From: Terriglobia bacterium
Lineage (GTDB): Bacteria > Acidobacteriota > Thermoanaerobaculia > Thermoanaerobaculales > Thermoanaerobaculaceae
NCBI GenBank assembly: GCA_020073245.1
Contig: JAIQFQ010000002.1
Span: forward strand, 62,001-126,000
DNA: 64,000 bases
Direction of reading: 5' to 3'
Shown: one piece after another, positions 51,928-60,431 of the stretch
Numbering within the stretch: the first letter of the stretch is position 1
How the letters are laid out: every line of letters begins with the position of its first letter
Program-made: the position numbers and the translations under genes
Notes under the pieces: generated by a model
Seen by the model: only the letters and a program-made list of their open reading frames with translations
Database searches by the model: none
Told to the model about the DNA's origin: nothing

Positions 51928-52611
51928 ATGCGAAGGCGTTCTGGGCGGGAGAACTCGCGGATGGATAGGATTCGACCCTACGTTCACGATGAGTCTCGGA
52001 CCGTGGAGTGGTTCTGGTTTACGTTCGCGTACCTGTCGGCAGCGGAATGCCTAGCGAAGGACTATCAAGCCCGAACCCAGGCCTGCCAGCACTTCGTTGC
52101 GCCAGTAATCTACAACCTCCGCAACGGTCTGGAGTTGTTGCTGAAGTTCCTGGCCCTTGCTGGTGGCTCAGACTTCAAGGCCCTCTCCCATCATGATAGC
52201 CACGAGCTGTTCGAGCGGGTGAGAAGGATCTTCGCAGAGTTGGATTCCGAGTCAATTGCGATCGCCGCGAAGGCTCTGGGCGTGGAGGAACCCTTGATCG
52301 CAAAGCACCTGTTGATCCTTGTGGAGAAGACCGAAGAAATCACACGCAAGTACTCGAAGTGCGGATTTCGGTCGGCGGGAGCTTCAGCAATCGATGACCC
52401 CAAGAACGAGCTGTTCCGCTACCCGTCCGCGACAGTGTCATCCGGGGCAGTTGATCTCAGCGCCTGGTCTTCTAGTCTGGATGTAGACGAGTTGCTAGAG
52501 GACGTCGACGTCCTTCAGAAGTTCAGCCTCTCAGTTGTTGGACTATTCGGAAGAGGGTCTGCCGGGCATCTCCTGGAGACCATGAGCGCGCAAGAGGTTG
52601 AGAGGTTCTAG
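51928..52611 (+). CDS. Orphan helical protein, possibly HEPN-like
   Basis: A 227-residue soluble, mostly helical protein. Its DNA is visibly less G+C-rich and uses more A/T-ending codons than its neighbours, which suggests recent acquisition. IYNLRNGLELLLKFLALAGGSD followed by HHDSHELFERVRRIF recalls the HEPN arrangement (a helix with E-L-L-K, then an H-[DS]-x-x-x-L segment). The HEPN RNase motif Rx4-6H is not clear. Two starts are plausible: ATG at 51928 after GGGGGAG and ATG at 51961 after GGGAGAA. Function unknown; HEPN is a weak suggestion. Confidence 0.72.
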   Translation: MRRRSGRENSRMDRIRPYVHDESRTVEWFWFTFAYLSAAECLAKDYQARTQACQHFVAPVIYNLRNGLELLLKFLALAGGSDFKALSHHDSHELFERVRRIFAELDSESIAIAAKALGVEEPLIAKHLLILVEKTEEITRKYSKCGFRSAGASAIDDPKNELFRYPSATVSSGAVDLSAWSSSLDVDELLEDVDVLQKFSLSVVGLFGRGSAGHLLETMSAQEVERF

Positions 52612-52690
52612 TCATAGCTCAGCAATCGATGCTCGGAGTCCCGACACGCCGGGGTGTGACGGAAGGTCGTGCTGAGAAGGAGCACCCGTC

Positions 52691-53095
52691 TTGCACTGTC
52701 CGAATCGGGATTGCATCGACTTCCAGGAGACGGGGCAGCCGGGGGAGTACCGCGACGACGTCGAGGTGTGCCCGAAGTGCGGGTCACGGCTGATCCATGA
52801 GCGGCCGGATCTCCGCCCGGACGCCGAGGGCGATCTCGAGGAAGGCGTCGAGGCCGAAACCCCGGTGGGGCCGCTCGTCGCCGTGGCTGCGTTCGACTAT
52901 CGGCAGGAAGCCGACCTCGCGGCGTCGATGTTGCAGGCGAACGGGGTGCCGGCGATTGTCTTCGCAGGGCCATTCGGGAACGACCCGCGTACCGAGTTCG
53001 CGCAGCACGCTCGGGTGATGGTGTCCGAACGCGACCCGCAACTCGCGCGCACCCTGCTCGAGCAGGAGGTTCGCGAACCTGAAGGACAGGCCTGA
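52691..53095 (+). CDS. Zinc-ribbon plus DUF2007-like protein
   Basis: 134 residues. CPNRDC and CPKCGSRL form an N-terminal zinc ribbon (about 3-32). AFDYRQEADLAASMLQANGVPAIVF and VMVSERDPQLARTLLEQE form a beta-alpha-beta unit of the DUF2007 signalling-like type. The start is a TTG at 52691, with GAAGGAG about eight bases upstream, since no ATG or GTG precedes the ribbon. No gene nearby points to a role. Confidence 0.78.
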   Translation: MHCPNRDCIDFQETGQPGEYRDDVEVCPKCGSRLIHERPDLRPDAEGDLEEGVEAETPVGPLVAVAAFDYRQEADLAASMLQANGVPAIVFAGPFGNDPRTEFAQHARVMVSERDPQLARTLLEQEVREPEGQA

Positions 53096-53194
53096 CGCTT
53101 CCCTGGCTCCGCCCGGTTAGACGGCTTGATCCCGAGGTGATGGTGAGTTAGTATTGCGTCACAGTCTCGCTGGGACGGAGCGAAGGGGGGAACC

Positions 53195-53755
53195 ATGACG
53201 GCTCTGCACTCTTTGTGGCTGCCGATTCTGCTGTCGTCGGTGTTCGTGTTCGCGGTGAGCTCGCTGATCCACATGGCGACGCCGTGGCACAAGGGCGACC
53301 ACCGGAAGGTGCCGGACCAGGACAAGGTGATGGACGCGCTGCGCCCGTTCGGCATCGCGCCGGGCGACTACATGCTGCCGCTGTGCTCGGACATGAAGGA
53401 GATGCGCTCGTCTGAGTTCCTCGCCAAGCTCAAGCGGGGCCCGGTCGCGATGCTCACCGTCCTGCCGAACGGGATGATGTCGATGGCGAGGGCCATGACG
53501 CTCTGGTTCCTGTACCTGATCGTCGTGAGCGTGTTCGCCGCCTACGTGGCGGGGCGGGCGCTGCCGCCGGGCGCACGCTACCTCTCGGTGTTCCGGTTCG
53601 CGGGCGTCACCGCGTTCTCCGCCTACTCGCTCGCGCTCTGGCAGATGACGATCTGGTACCGGCGCAGCCTGGGCACGACGATCCGGGCGACGATCGACGG
53701 CCTGCTCTTCGCGCTCGTGACCGCGGGCACGTTCGGCTGGCTCTGGCCTCGATAG
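53195..53755 (+). CDS. Conserved four-helix membrane protein
   Basis: 186 residues. Helices fall at about 7-25, 98-120, 130-150 and 164-182. A cytosolic or periplasmic loop (26-95) contains [25 protein letters not shown] and [11 protein letters not shown]. Homologues with this HMxxPWHKxD start are common in soil bacteria and have no assigned function, as far as I recall. The stop codon TAG at 53753-53755 is formed at the junction with the MITE-like element that begins at 53754. Confidence 0.8.
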   Translation: MTALHSLWLPILLSSVFVFAVSSLIHMATPWHKGDHRKVPDQDKVMDALRPFGIAPGDYMLPLCSDMKEMRSSEFLAKLKRGPVAMLTVLPNGMMSMARAMTLWFLYLIVVSVFAAYVAGRALPPGARYLSVFRFAGVTAFSAYSLALWQMTIWYRRSLGTTIRATIDGLLFALVTAGTFGWLWPR

Positions 53756-54029
53756 CCTGGGATATTCATGGGGGTTCTGCTGCGAACGTGGATCTGGCCG
53801 GCCTGGCGGGCGTACTCGGGGTTCGGAGCCTGCGACGTATTGCAGAGGATACGACTCGGCTCCTCACCTCCTAGCGAGCGAGGCTCTACCTCGCGAGCGT
53901 GGGGGTCCGGGGGCCTTGAGGCGCCGGTAGAGTGGGTGGAGTGGCGCCGTACGCCCCGCGGCGGATGGCCACCCACCATGCCAGGCACCTCCGCGTTCTC
54001 GCGACGAACCCCCACGAATAATCCAGGCT
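53754..54029 (+). mobile_element. MITE-like element, copy B
   Basis: 276 bases with terminal inverted repeats. The left end is AGCCTGG-GATATTC-ATGGGGGTTC, and the reverse complement of the right end is AGCCTGG-ATTATTC-GTGGGGGTTC: 21 of 24 positions agree. The interior matches copy A (15221-15493) in inverse orientation. No open frame has protein character. No target-site duplication is obvious. Confidence 0.85.
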
Positions 54030-54107
54030 GGGTGGCGGCACCGGCTCTGGAGCGATGAGCTCGGCCGCTCAGTCAGCGGTATCCGTGCGCAGGAGAGGAG
54101 GGCAGCG

Positions 54108-55181
54108 ATGGCAACGATTCGTGCCAGCATTGACGTTGCGCTCGAGCCCGCGGCGGCATTCGGCGCGCTCGTCGACGAGCTGACGGTCGCCCTGGCGAAA
54201 TCGGGGATCCGGTTCGAGGCCGGACCGTCGGGGCGCATCGTCGAGGGAGAGTCTGCCGTGGGCGACGTGGTGTCGTGGATGCCCGGCAAAGGAATCGCGC
54301 TGCGGTGGCACCCGGCCGACTGGAGCCCGGACGAGGCGACGGAGATCGACCTGCGGTTCGAGCCGTCTGGCGGCGGCACAACCGTGGTCCTCGAGCACCG
54401 CGGCTGGGGACGTCTCGTGGGCGAGGCCGGCGAGGTGGTGGGATGGTTCGCCGACCAAGCGGTCGCGCCGCTGCTCCGGGCGACCGCACCACGGGGGCTC
54501 GGCGACTGGCTCACGGATCGCCGGGCGCGCCGCCCCGCGGGGTCAGAGGCTCGCGGCGTGTATCGCGACCCGCTCTACCACTACCCCAACTTCCACGTGA
54601 TTCTGGAAGAACTCGAGCTGACCCCGGACGACGTCCTCCTCGAGGTGGGCTGCGGCGGCGGAGCGCTGCTGAAGAAGGCGCTCGAGAGCGGCTGCCGTGC
54701 GGCCGCCGTGGACCACAGCCCGGACATGGTGAGGCTCGCACGGGACGCGAACCGGGACGCCGTGACCGAGGGTCGGCTCACCGTTCAGGAGGCGAGCGCC
54801 GACCGCCTCCCGTTCCCGGACGCGACCTTCACGTGCGCCGCGATGACCGGCGTGCTCGGCTTCTTACCCGATCCGGTCGCTGCGCTTGCCGAGATTCGTC
54901 GGGTCTTGGTGCCGGGTGGCCGTTTCGTCGGGCTGGGGAGCGATCCCGAGCTACGTGGCACGCCCGCGGCGCCGGAGCCGATGGCGTCGCGGTTGCGCTT
55001 CTACGGCGACCGCGAGCTCGACGAGCTCGGGCGCAGCGCGGGGTTCGCGGAGGTGCGGGTCGTGCGGCGTGGCCTCGAGCCGTTCGCGCGGGAGGCCGGC
55101 GTGCCGGAGGAGCACCTCTTCCTGTTCGCGGGAGGCGAGCACGGCGCGCGCTTCCTACTCGCCCGCACCGGTCGGCCGTGA
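54108..55181 (+). CDS. SRPBCC (AHSA1-like) plus SAM-dependent methyltransferase fusion
   Basis: 357 residues. Residues about 1-145 form an SRPBCC/AHSA1-like domain (VALEPAAAFGALVDELTVAL, WMPGKGIALRWHPADWSP, TTVVLEHRGWGRL). Residues about 155-350 form a class I methyltransferase: LLEVGCGGGALLKKAL is the SAM loop, then AVDHSPDMVRLARDAN, DRLPFPDATFTCAAMTGVLGF and IRRVLVPGGRFVGLG. The fusion suggests binding of a hydrophobic substrate by the helix-grip domain and methylation. The ATG at 54108 follows GGGCAGCG weakly. Substrate unknown. Confidence 0.88.
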   Translation: MATIRASIDVALEPAAAFGALVDELTVALAKSGIRFEAGPSGRIVEGESAVGDVVSWMPGKGIALRWHPADWSPDEATEIDLRFEPSGGGTTVVLEHRGWGRLVGEAGEVVGWFADQAVAPLLRATAPRGLGDWLTDRRARRPAGSEARGVYRDPLYHYPNFHVILEELELTPDDVLLEVGCGGGALLKKALESGCRAAAVDHSPDMVRLARDANRDAVTEGRLTVQEASADRLPFPDATFTCAAMTGVLGFLPDPVAALAEIRRVLVPGGRFVGLGSDPELRGTPAAPEPMASRLRFYGDRELDELGRSAGFAEVRVVRRGLEPFAREAGVPEEHLFLFAGGEHGARFLLARTGRP

Positions 55182-55359
55182 CGCCGCTTCGATCGCAGTC
55201 GTTGCACTGGGTTGCAGAGTTCGGCGTTGCGCGATGGGCCCCCGGCGCTGCACGGGTTCGCCGAGCAGGGGCGTCATCCCCGCTCGTGAACCTACCGGCC
55301 TTCAGCGGCGGTGTCCCGCCCGATGTCGGACCGGCCGTCAGGGAACCACCACGCAGGCC

Positions 55360-55716
55360 TCAACCCTGCGCGTAGTGCGTGGCGCCGAAGAAGTCGACCA
55401 CCACAACCGGGTCCTTGCCGACGACCCAGGCATCGTGGCCGGCCGGCAGCGACGTGACGGCGCCTGGCCCCGCGTCGAACTCGGTCCCGTCGGCCATGAC
55501 GATATGGAGCGTCCCGGAGACGTGGTACTGAAAGTGGGGGGCCTCGCAGAGCGCCGTGCCCGCGATGGGCTTGACGTGCTTGGACCAACGCCACCCCGGC
55601 TCCAGGATCAGACGGCCGACGACGCCCCCGGTCGTGTTGAGGATCTCCGCCCGGCCCTTCTCGAAGGTCCTGACCTCGTCAGGTTGCGAAAAGTCCTTGT
55701 GCTCGGTGACTCGCAT
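55360..55716 (-). CDS. Single-domain cupin
   Basis: 118 residues. LEPGWRWSKHVKPIAGT (metal His region), FQYHVSGTLHIVMADGTEFDAGPGAVTSLPAGHDAWVVG give the two cupin motifs in a shortened form. HxH is reduced (Lys-His-Val), so metal binding is uncertain. Likely a small-molecule binding or isomerase-type protein. It lies 130 bases downstream of rlmN on the same strand. Confidence 0.87.
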   Translation of the reverse strand: MRVTEHKDFSQPDEVRTFEKGRAEILNTTGGVVGRLILEPGWRWSKHVKPIAGTALCEAPHFQYHVSGTLHIVMADGTEFDAGPGAVTSLPAGHDAWVVGKDPVVVVDFFGATHYAQG

Positions 55717-55846
55717 GCTTGTCTTCTCCTTTTGCCGTAGTGCTCGTTGTTTCTCGGCCTTGACGGAAGAACCCGTTGCGAGAGGGTCTCATTCCAGATT
55801 TGTAGCGGCGAGCGCGTGCGCCCGTTCGGGGATGGTCCCCGGGCGC

Positions 55847-56911
55847 TCAGGCGGGCGGGCGGATGGTCAGCTGTCCCCGGAGTTGGCCGCAGGCTGCTGC
55901 GACCTCGCGCCCCTTGCTCCAGCGCACGGTGACATTGACGTGTGCGGCAGCGAGAATGCCGGCAAACTCGCTGATGCGTTGCTCGTCCGGGGCTTCGAGC
56001 TCGCCGAGGTAGCGCTGGTCGGGGTTCAGCGGGATCAGGTTGACCTTTGCGGGGATGCCCCGTAACAGACGCGGGAGTCGGCGTGCGTCCTCGTCGGAGT
56101 CGTTTATTCCGGCGAGCATCACGTACTCGAAGGTGATCCGCCGACCTCGCTCGAGCGGGAAGGACCGCAACGTGTCGAGGAGCTCGGCGAGTGGCCAGTG
56201 CGCCGCGATCGGCATCAACCGCTCGCGCTGTTCCTGAGTCGTGGCGTTGAGGGAGACGGCAAGCTTGGGCCGGCGCTCGAGGGCTGCGAGCTTCCTGATG
56301 CCCGGCACGATCCCGCTCGTGGAGACGGTCACCCTGCGGGGGCTCACGGTTTCCGCGATCAATTCCACGGCGCGAGCGACGTTGGGGAGGTTCAGCAACG
56401 GCTCCCCCATCCCCATGAACACGACGTTGACCGGCGCGCCGACGAGACCCTCGCGGCGCAGGATCGCGCGGTACTGGCCGAAGATCTCGCCCCCGGTGAG
56501 GTTGCGGCCGGCACCCAGAACCCCCGTGACGCAGAAGATGCAACCCACCGCGCACCCCGTTTGCGACGACAGGCAAATCGTGGTGTGCCCTTCCATCGGC
56601 ATCGCCACCGCTTCGATCACGACGCGGTCCGCCAGCGAGAGGGCGAATTTCGCCGTGCCGTCGTTGCCGCGCCGCACCTCGATCACTTCAGGGTCCTGCA
56701 CGACAGCGCGCTCGGCCAGGGCCTGGCGGAGCGCTTTCGGCAGGTTCGTCATCTCGTCAACGTCACCGGCCATGCGACGCGAGAGCCACTGGTACACCTG
56801 TTCGGCACGGAACGGGTGGGGGTCGAGCTCGGCGAGAAGCTCCGCGAGTTCAGCGCGACTGGCGCCGACGAGGTTGCGGCGCGCCCGGATCTGCATCGTC
56901 TGGTTGCTCAC
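55847..56911 (-). CDS. rlmN: Dual-specificity 23S rRNA/tRNA adenine-C2 methyltransferase RlmN
   Basis: A radical-SAM enzyme that methylates A2503 of 23S rRNA and A37 of some tRNAs. 354 residues. CAVGCIFCVTG is the CxxxCxxC cluster motif. PFRAEQVYQWL, MEGHTTICLSSQTGC, VFMGMGEPLLN, VTVSTSGIVPGIRKL, AVSLNATT and GINDSDEDARRL are family hallmarks. A late Cys (AAACGQLRG) is the methyl-carrying residue. The GTG at 56911 has GGGGAT upstream; the ATG at 56896 is an alternative. The start region overlaps the hypothetical gene at 56850. Confidence 0.96.
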   Translation of the reverse strand: MSNQTMQIRARRNLVGASRAELAELLAELDPHPFRAEQVYQWLSRRMAGDVDEMTNLPKALRQALAERAVVQDPEVIEVRRGNDGTAKFALSLADRVVIEAVAMPMEGHTTICLSSQTGCAVGCIFCVTGVLGAGRNLTGGEIFGQYRAILRREGLVGAPVNVVFMGMGEPLLNLPNVARAVELIAETVSPRRVTVSTSGIVPGIRKLAALERRPKLAVSLNATTQEQRERLMPIAAHWPLAELLDTLRSFPLERGRRITFEYVMLAGINDSDEDARRLPRLLRGIPAKVNLIPLNPDQRYLGELEAPDEQRISEFAGILAAAHVNVTVRWSKGREVAAACGQLRGQLTIRPPA

Positions 56912-57170
56912 TGGCGATCCCCACGGAGCGCAGGACTTCCACGTCCTGCGTGCTCCATTGTGGCACGCTGACCCGTCGGTCGGCACAGACGACCCGGGGC
57001 CGGTCGGAATCCGAGACGAGCTCGATCCGCAGCAGCGGGAAGAAACCGATGGTCCGCAGGGTCGCGCAGGCGGTCCGGAGGGCCTCGTCGGTCTCGAACC
57101 GTTCCTCCAGAATCCTACCGAGCGAGAACAGGAGCGCGGTCGCGTCAGGGGTCGATCCTCGCGTCTTCAC
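56850..57170 (-). CDS. Hypothetical protein, tentative
   Basis: About 106 codons on the same strand as rlmN and overlapping its start by about 60 bases. The translation looks protein-like (LLFSLGRILEERFETDEALRTAC, then FFPLLRIELVSDSD) and has no low-complexity character. It is not recognised. The large overlap and the lack of a good ribosome site keep this tentative. If real, it would lie first in the rlmN-cupin transcript. Confidence 0.4.
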   Translation of the reverse strand: MKTRGSTPDATALLFSLGRILEERFETDEALRTACATLRTIGFFPLLRIELVSDSDRPRVVCADRRVSVPQWSTQDVEVLRSVGIASEQPDDADPGAPQPRRRQSR

Positions 57171-57232
57171 ACCGTAGGGAACAGGTGCGAGGAGCACACA
57201 ATTTCCACATCGGGGAGGTACCATTCACCACC

Positions 57233-58150
57233 GTGGACGACCTCATCGCGGAGCTCGCTGTGCTCGGCTTCACCGCCGCTTCGCTCCGGGAGCTGGCCGG
57301 CGATGCCTCCCACCGGCGTTTCTTCCGGGTCATCCTGAACGGCGGCGGGACGGTCGTCGCGGCCCTTTACCCGCCGGGACAGGAAGAACAGGCAGCGCGG
57401 GACCACGCCGTGCAGGTGTGGGGGTGGGAGCGAGCGCTGCCCATCCCGCGCCCGCTGGCGATCCGGGCCCGGCTGACAGTGAGCGAGGACCTCGGGGACG
57501 AGGACCTCGACCGGGCGGCGGCGCGCCTCGGGTCCGCGGTGCTCGCCCCGGCGCTCGACACGCTCGCTGCGTTTCAGCGGTGTGAGTTCGCCGATCTTCC
57601 GACGGACCCGTTCGATGCCGCGTTCTTCCGGCGAGAGCTGGCCGTCTTCGAAGAGCACGCCCTGCCGGGCGGGGTGCGCGGCCGAGGCGCCGTGGCCAGG
57701 TTCCTCGACAGCCTGGCGGCTGGCCTGGCCTCGCACCCCTACCGCCTCGTCCACCGCGACTTCCACTTCAACAACCTCTTTCTCTGCGGCGGCGAGGTGC
57801 GGGCGGTGGACTTTCAGGACATGCGAGGCGGCCCGGACACTTACGACCTCGCCTCACTCCTGCGCGAACGAGGTGGGGCAGTCCTCACCGCCGACGAGTG
57901 GACCTGGGTGGAGAGGGCAGCGGAGAACCTGGGCTGGGCGCAGGGGTGGCGTCAGCGCTACCTGGAGTGCGGCGCCCAGCGCGGGCTGAAAGTCATCGGA
58001 ACGTTCCTGCGTCTGGCGGCTGCCGGCCGTCCGGTGTATCTGACCTGGCTTCCGGCGGTGCGAGCGCGGGCGCTGGGGGCGCTCGAGGCGATCGGGGCAC
58101 CCGCTCCGCTGCGCGCGGCCGTAGGAGGTTCAACACCCGAGGGGCTATAA
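57233..58150 (+). CDS. Phosphotransferase of the APH/AmgK sugar-kinase group
   Basis: 305 residues. LVHRDFHFNNLFL is the catalytic loop (HxDxxxxN), and VDFQDMRGGPDTYDLASLL the metal-binding DFQD. These match AmgK-type kinases that phosphorylate the anomeric position of MurNAc/GlcNAc in cell-wall recycling, and also aminoglycoside/choline kinase relatives. The MurU-type nucleotidyltransferase that usually follows AmgK is not here; tatA follows instead. The GTG at 57233 was chosen because GGGGAGGT is upstream, though 12 bases away. Confidence 0.82.
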   Translation: MDDLIAELAVLGFTAASLRELAGDASHRRFFRVILNGGGTVVAALYPPGQEEQAARDHAVQVWGWERALPIPRPLAIRARLTVSEDLGDEDLDRAAARLGSAVLAPALDTLAAFQRCEFADLPTDPFDAAFFRRELAVFEEHALPGGVRGRGAVARFLDSLAAGLASHPYRLVHRDFHFNNLFLCGGEVRAVDFQDMRGGPDTYDLASLLRERGGAVLTADEWTWVERAAENLGWAQGWRQRYLECGAQRGLKVIGTFLRLAAAGRPVYLTWLPAVRARALGALEAIGAPAPLRAAVGGSTPEGL

Positions 58151-58171
58151 TCGGCGGCGGAGGGGAGCCAC

Positions 58172-58366
58172 ATGTTCGGCACGATCGGTTTGCCCGAGTT
58201 GCTGCTGATCTTTCTGATCGTTTTGATCATCTTCGGTGCCGGCAAGCTTCCGCAACTGGGGAAGGGGATCGGTGAGGGCATCCGCAACTTTCGTGGTGCT
58301 CTCAAGGGTAACGAACCTCCGAAGGGGGACGCTCCTAAGGGCGACGACGACTCAAAGGGCCGCTGA
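58172..58366 (+). CDS. tatA: Twin-arginine translocase subunit TatA/E
   Basis: 64 residues. One N-terminal helix ([20 protein letters not shown]), then [20 protein letters not shown], an amphipathic helix, and a charged tail. This is the exact TatA layout. TatA oligomers form the passage for folded Tat substrates. GGAGGGGAG precedes the ATG. tatB and tatC are not in the window. It may be transcribed with the kinase gene 21 bases upstream. It overlaps the end of the convergent transglycosylase gene by 15 bases. Confidence 0.96.
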   Translation: MFGTIGLPELLLIFLIVLIIFGAGKLPQLGKGIGEGIRNFRGALKGNEPPKGDAPKGDDDSKGR

Positions 58367-58954
58367 GGGCTCGTAGGCGAACCGTGTGGCTCCTGCGAGG
58401 TCGAGCCCGGTGAGTCCTTCGTAAACCGCTGCAACACGCGCGATGAAATTCCTGGTCTCACGATACGGGGGCACCGTCCCCCAGTGGCGGACGGCACCCG
58501 GGCCAGCGTTGTAGGCGGCCAGGGCCAGTTCGACATCCCCGCCGAAGGTGTCGAGCAGGGCGGCGAGGTATCGACAGCCGGCCTCGAGGTTCTGGGCAGG
58601 GTCGGCGGGGTCCGGAAAGCCCACTTCGGCCGCAGTCTCCGGCAGCACCTGCATCAGGCCCATGGCGCCCTTCGGGGAGACTGCGTCCGGCACCTGCCCG
58701 GACTCGACGTCGACTACGGCGAGAATCAACGCCGGGTCGATGCCGACTCGGGTCGCGGTCGCGATCACGCGCTGTTCAAATGGGGAAGGGCCCGCGAATG
58801 GGTCGCTCTCGAGCGGCACCGAGCCGCCCGGCGTGTTCTCGGTCCACGTGGACGCGCGCTCGGTTCTTCCCTGAGGATGTTGTGTCAGCACGACCAGCAG
58901 GCCACCGATCGCGAAGCAGCCCCAGACCGCTGCGGCCTGGCGTCCGCCGAACAC
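58352..58954 (-). CDS. Lytic transglycosylase (Slt-type)
   Basis: 200 residues. An N-terminal helix (about 9-24) anchors or exports it. [37 protein letters not shown] carries the catalytic Glu (VDVESG) and the family GLMQ motif. [11 protein letters not shown] and [13 protein letters not shown] complete the SLT fold. It cleaves the glycan MurNAc-GlcNAc bond with 1,6-anhydro product. Last gene of the minus-strand envelope operon. Confidence 0.94.
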   Translation of the reverse strand: MFGGRQAAAVWGCFAIGGLLVVLTQHPQGRTERASTWTENTPGGSVPLESDPFAGPSPFEQRVIATATRVGIDPALILAVVDVESGQVPDAVSPKGAMGLMQVLPETAAEVGFPDPADPAQNLEAGCRYLAALLDTFGGDVELALAAYNAGPGAVRHWGTVPPYRETRNFIARVAAVYEGLTGLDLAGATRFAYEPSAAL

Positions 58955-58960
58955 GGGGAA

Positions 58961-59221
58961 CTAGGGACCCTGGCGGCGCCGCTGCCCGTTCTTCTGCAGC
59001 TTGCTCCGCAGCGTGTTGCGGTGAATGCCCAGCGCCGCCGCCGCCTGCGAGAGGTTGCCGCTGTGCCGGTCTACGGCCGAACGGACATAGCGCACCTCGA
59101 ACACGTTGAGCGCTTCGTCGAGCTGCAGGCCACGGTCGAGAAGTGCGTCAGCGACGGTACCGAGAGCGTTCCCGACCTCGCGCAGCACCGCGCGGCGTTC
59201 CTCGACGGTGGCGGGGCTCAC
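58961..59221 (-). CDS. Stand-alone Fis-type HTH protein
   Basis: 86 residues. The C-terminal half (VDRHSGNLSQAAAALGIHRNTLRSKLQ) is a textbook Fis/NtrC-type HTH. The N-terminal half (LREVGNALGTVADALL) is helical and may dimerise. No AAA+ domain is attached. It may act like Fis as a nucleoid or regulatory protein. The GTG overlaps the LysM stop (GTGA). Being inside an envelope operon is unusual. Confidence 0.9.
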   Translation of the reverse strand: MSPATVEERRAVLREVGNALGTVADALLDRGLQLDEALNVFEVRYVRSAVDRHSGNLSQAAAALGIHRNTLRSKLQKNGQRRRQGP

Positions 59222-60363
59222 TTGAGCTCGACCCGGTCTCCGACCCGCATTGGCGACTGCGAGCGGATGATCTTGACGGTTGCCCAGTGGTTGCTGGTGG
59301 TCAAGACCGCAACCTCACCCAGCAGGATGCGCGGCGCGCCGGCTACTGGGTTGTCGCGGTACACGATGGCCTGGCTGCCAGGAGAAACCTGATCCGCCTC
59401 GCCGAGGTCGATCATCGCCACATGGTCCTGCCCGACGGTGACGGTGTCGTCCTTGGTGTAGACGATGTAGCCCTTGGCTTTCGTGCTGGAGGGATCGCAT
59501 CGCTCCACCGGCTTTGTCACGAGCGTCATCGGGATCGGAATCGGCTCGTACGGTTTCAACCAGGTGCCGATCGGGATCGAGTCGCATGACGAGAGGATCT
59601 CGGCGGTCGCCGCGTGGTCTTGGGTGCACAGCACCCGCGCGCGGCCCAGGTACCGGATGACGGTACCGAGAATGGCATCGGTCGCCGGATGGTGCAGTTT
59701 GCGCACGGGTTGCACGATGAAGTACTCCTGGCCGGCTTTGACGCCTTCGGCCTCTCCGCCCGACAGGTAGACGATATCGTTCGTCGAGAACCCAAACGTG
59801 TACTCGATGTCCTCTGCCGACGCGATGGTCAGCTGGGGGCGGGCATTCTTATCGTCGAGGTATGCGAAACAGTAGATGTCGTCCTCGCTCCCGGCGGCCA
59901 CCAGGGTCCCGGCCGGCACCTCTCCCCCTGGTCCTTTCCCTGCGCCTTCGGCACCGGCTCCGGCCTCACCGGTCGTTGCGGGTGGTGCAGGCTGGGCCGC
60001 CGGTGGTGTCGGGGCCGCCGGTGGCGCCGTCGGAGCGGGAGGCGAAACCTCTGCGGCCTTCACCCCCACGACCAACGGGTCACCGGGGTAGATCCAGTGG
60101 GCGTCCCGGATGTACTTGTTCTTCTCCCAGAGTTGGGGCCACAGGTACGGGTTGCCGAGGTTCTTCTTGGCCAGCGCCCAGAGCGTGTCACCCTTCTGGA
60201 TGATGTAGACGTTTGCGTCGGCGGCGAAGTCCTTGGGCGGATCGTACGGCGTCCAGTGATCGTCCACTTTGTGCAGCGGGCGCGGAGGAAGGGTGTCTAG
60301 TTGCTCCGCTGCGGCCCAACTGATGCACAGCATGCCCAAGACGGCAAACGTTGCGCGGACCAT
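59218..60363 (-). CDS. LysM-domain exported protein
   Basis: 381 residues. Signal peptide (VRATFAVLGMLCISWAAA), then a LysM domain (about 52-105): YIIQKGDTLWALAKKNLGNPYLWPQLWEKN and IYPGDPLVV. A Pro/Ala linker leads to beta-rich repeats that include DIVYLSGGEAEGVKAGQEYFIVQPV and RVLCTQDHAATAEIL. This is the LysM form common in Deltaproteobacteria and Acidobacteria that binds peptidoglycan. The ATG at 60363 has GGAGG five to nine bases before it. It lies 68 bases after bamD. Confidence 0.9.
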   Translation of the reverse strand: MVRATFAVLGMLCISWAAAEQLDTLPPRPLHKVDDHWTPYDPPKDFAADANVYIIQKGDTLWALAKKNLGNPYLWPQLWEKNKYIRDAHWIYPGDPLVVGVKAAEVSPPAPTAPPAAPTPPAAQPAPPATTGEAGAGAEGAGKGPGGEVPAGTLVAAGSEDDIYCFAYLDDKNARPQLTIASAEDIEYTFGFSTNDIVYLSGGEAEGVKAGQEYFIVQPVRKLHHPATDAILGTVIRYLGRARVLCTQDHAATAEILSSCDSIPIGTWLKPYEPIPIPMTLVTKPVERCDPSSTKAKGYIVYTKDDTVTVGQDHVAMIDLGEADQVSPGSQAIVYRDNPVAGAPRILLGEVAVLTTSNHWATVKIIRSQSPMRVGDRVELK

Positions 60364-60431
60364 GGCAGTCCTCCTGTTCCGCATGCTTGTGATGACTCCG
60401 CTATCAAAATAGCGCAGACACCACACGTTCG

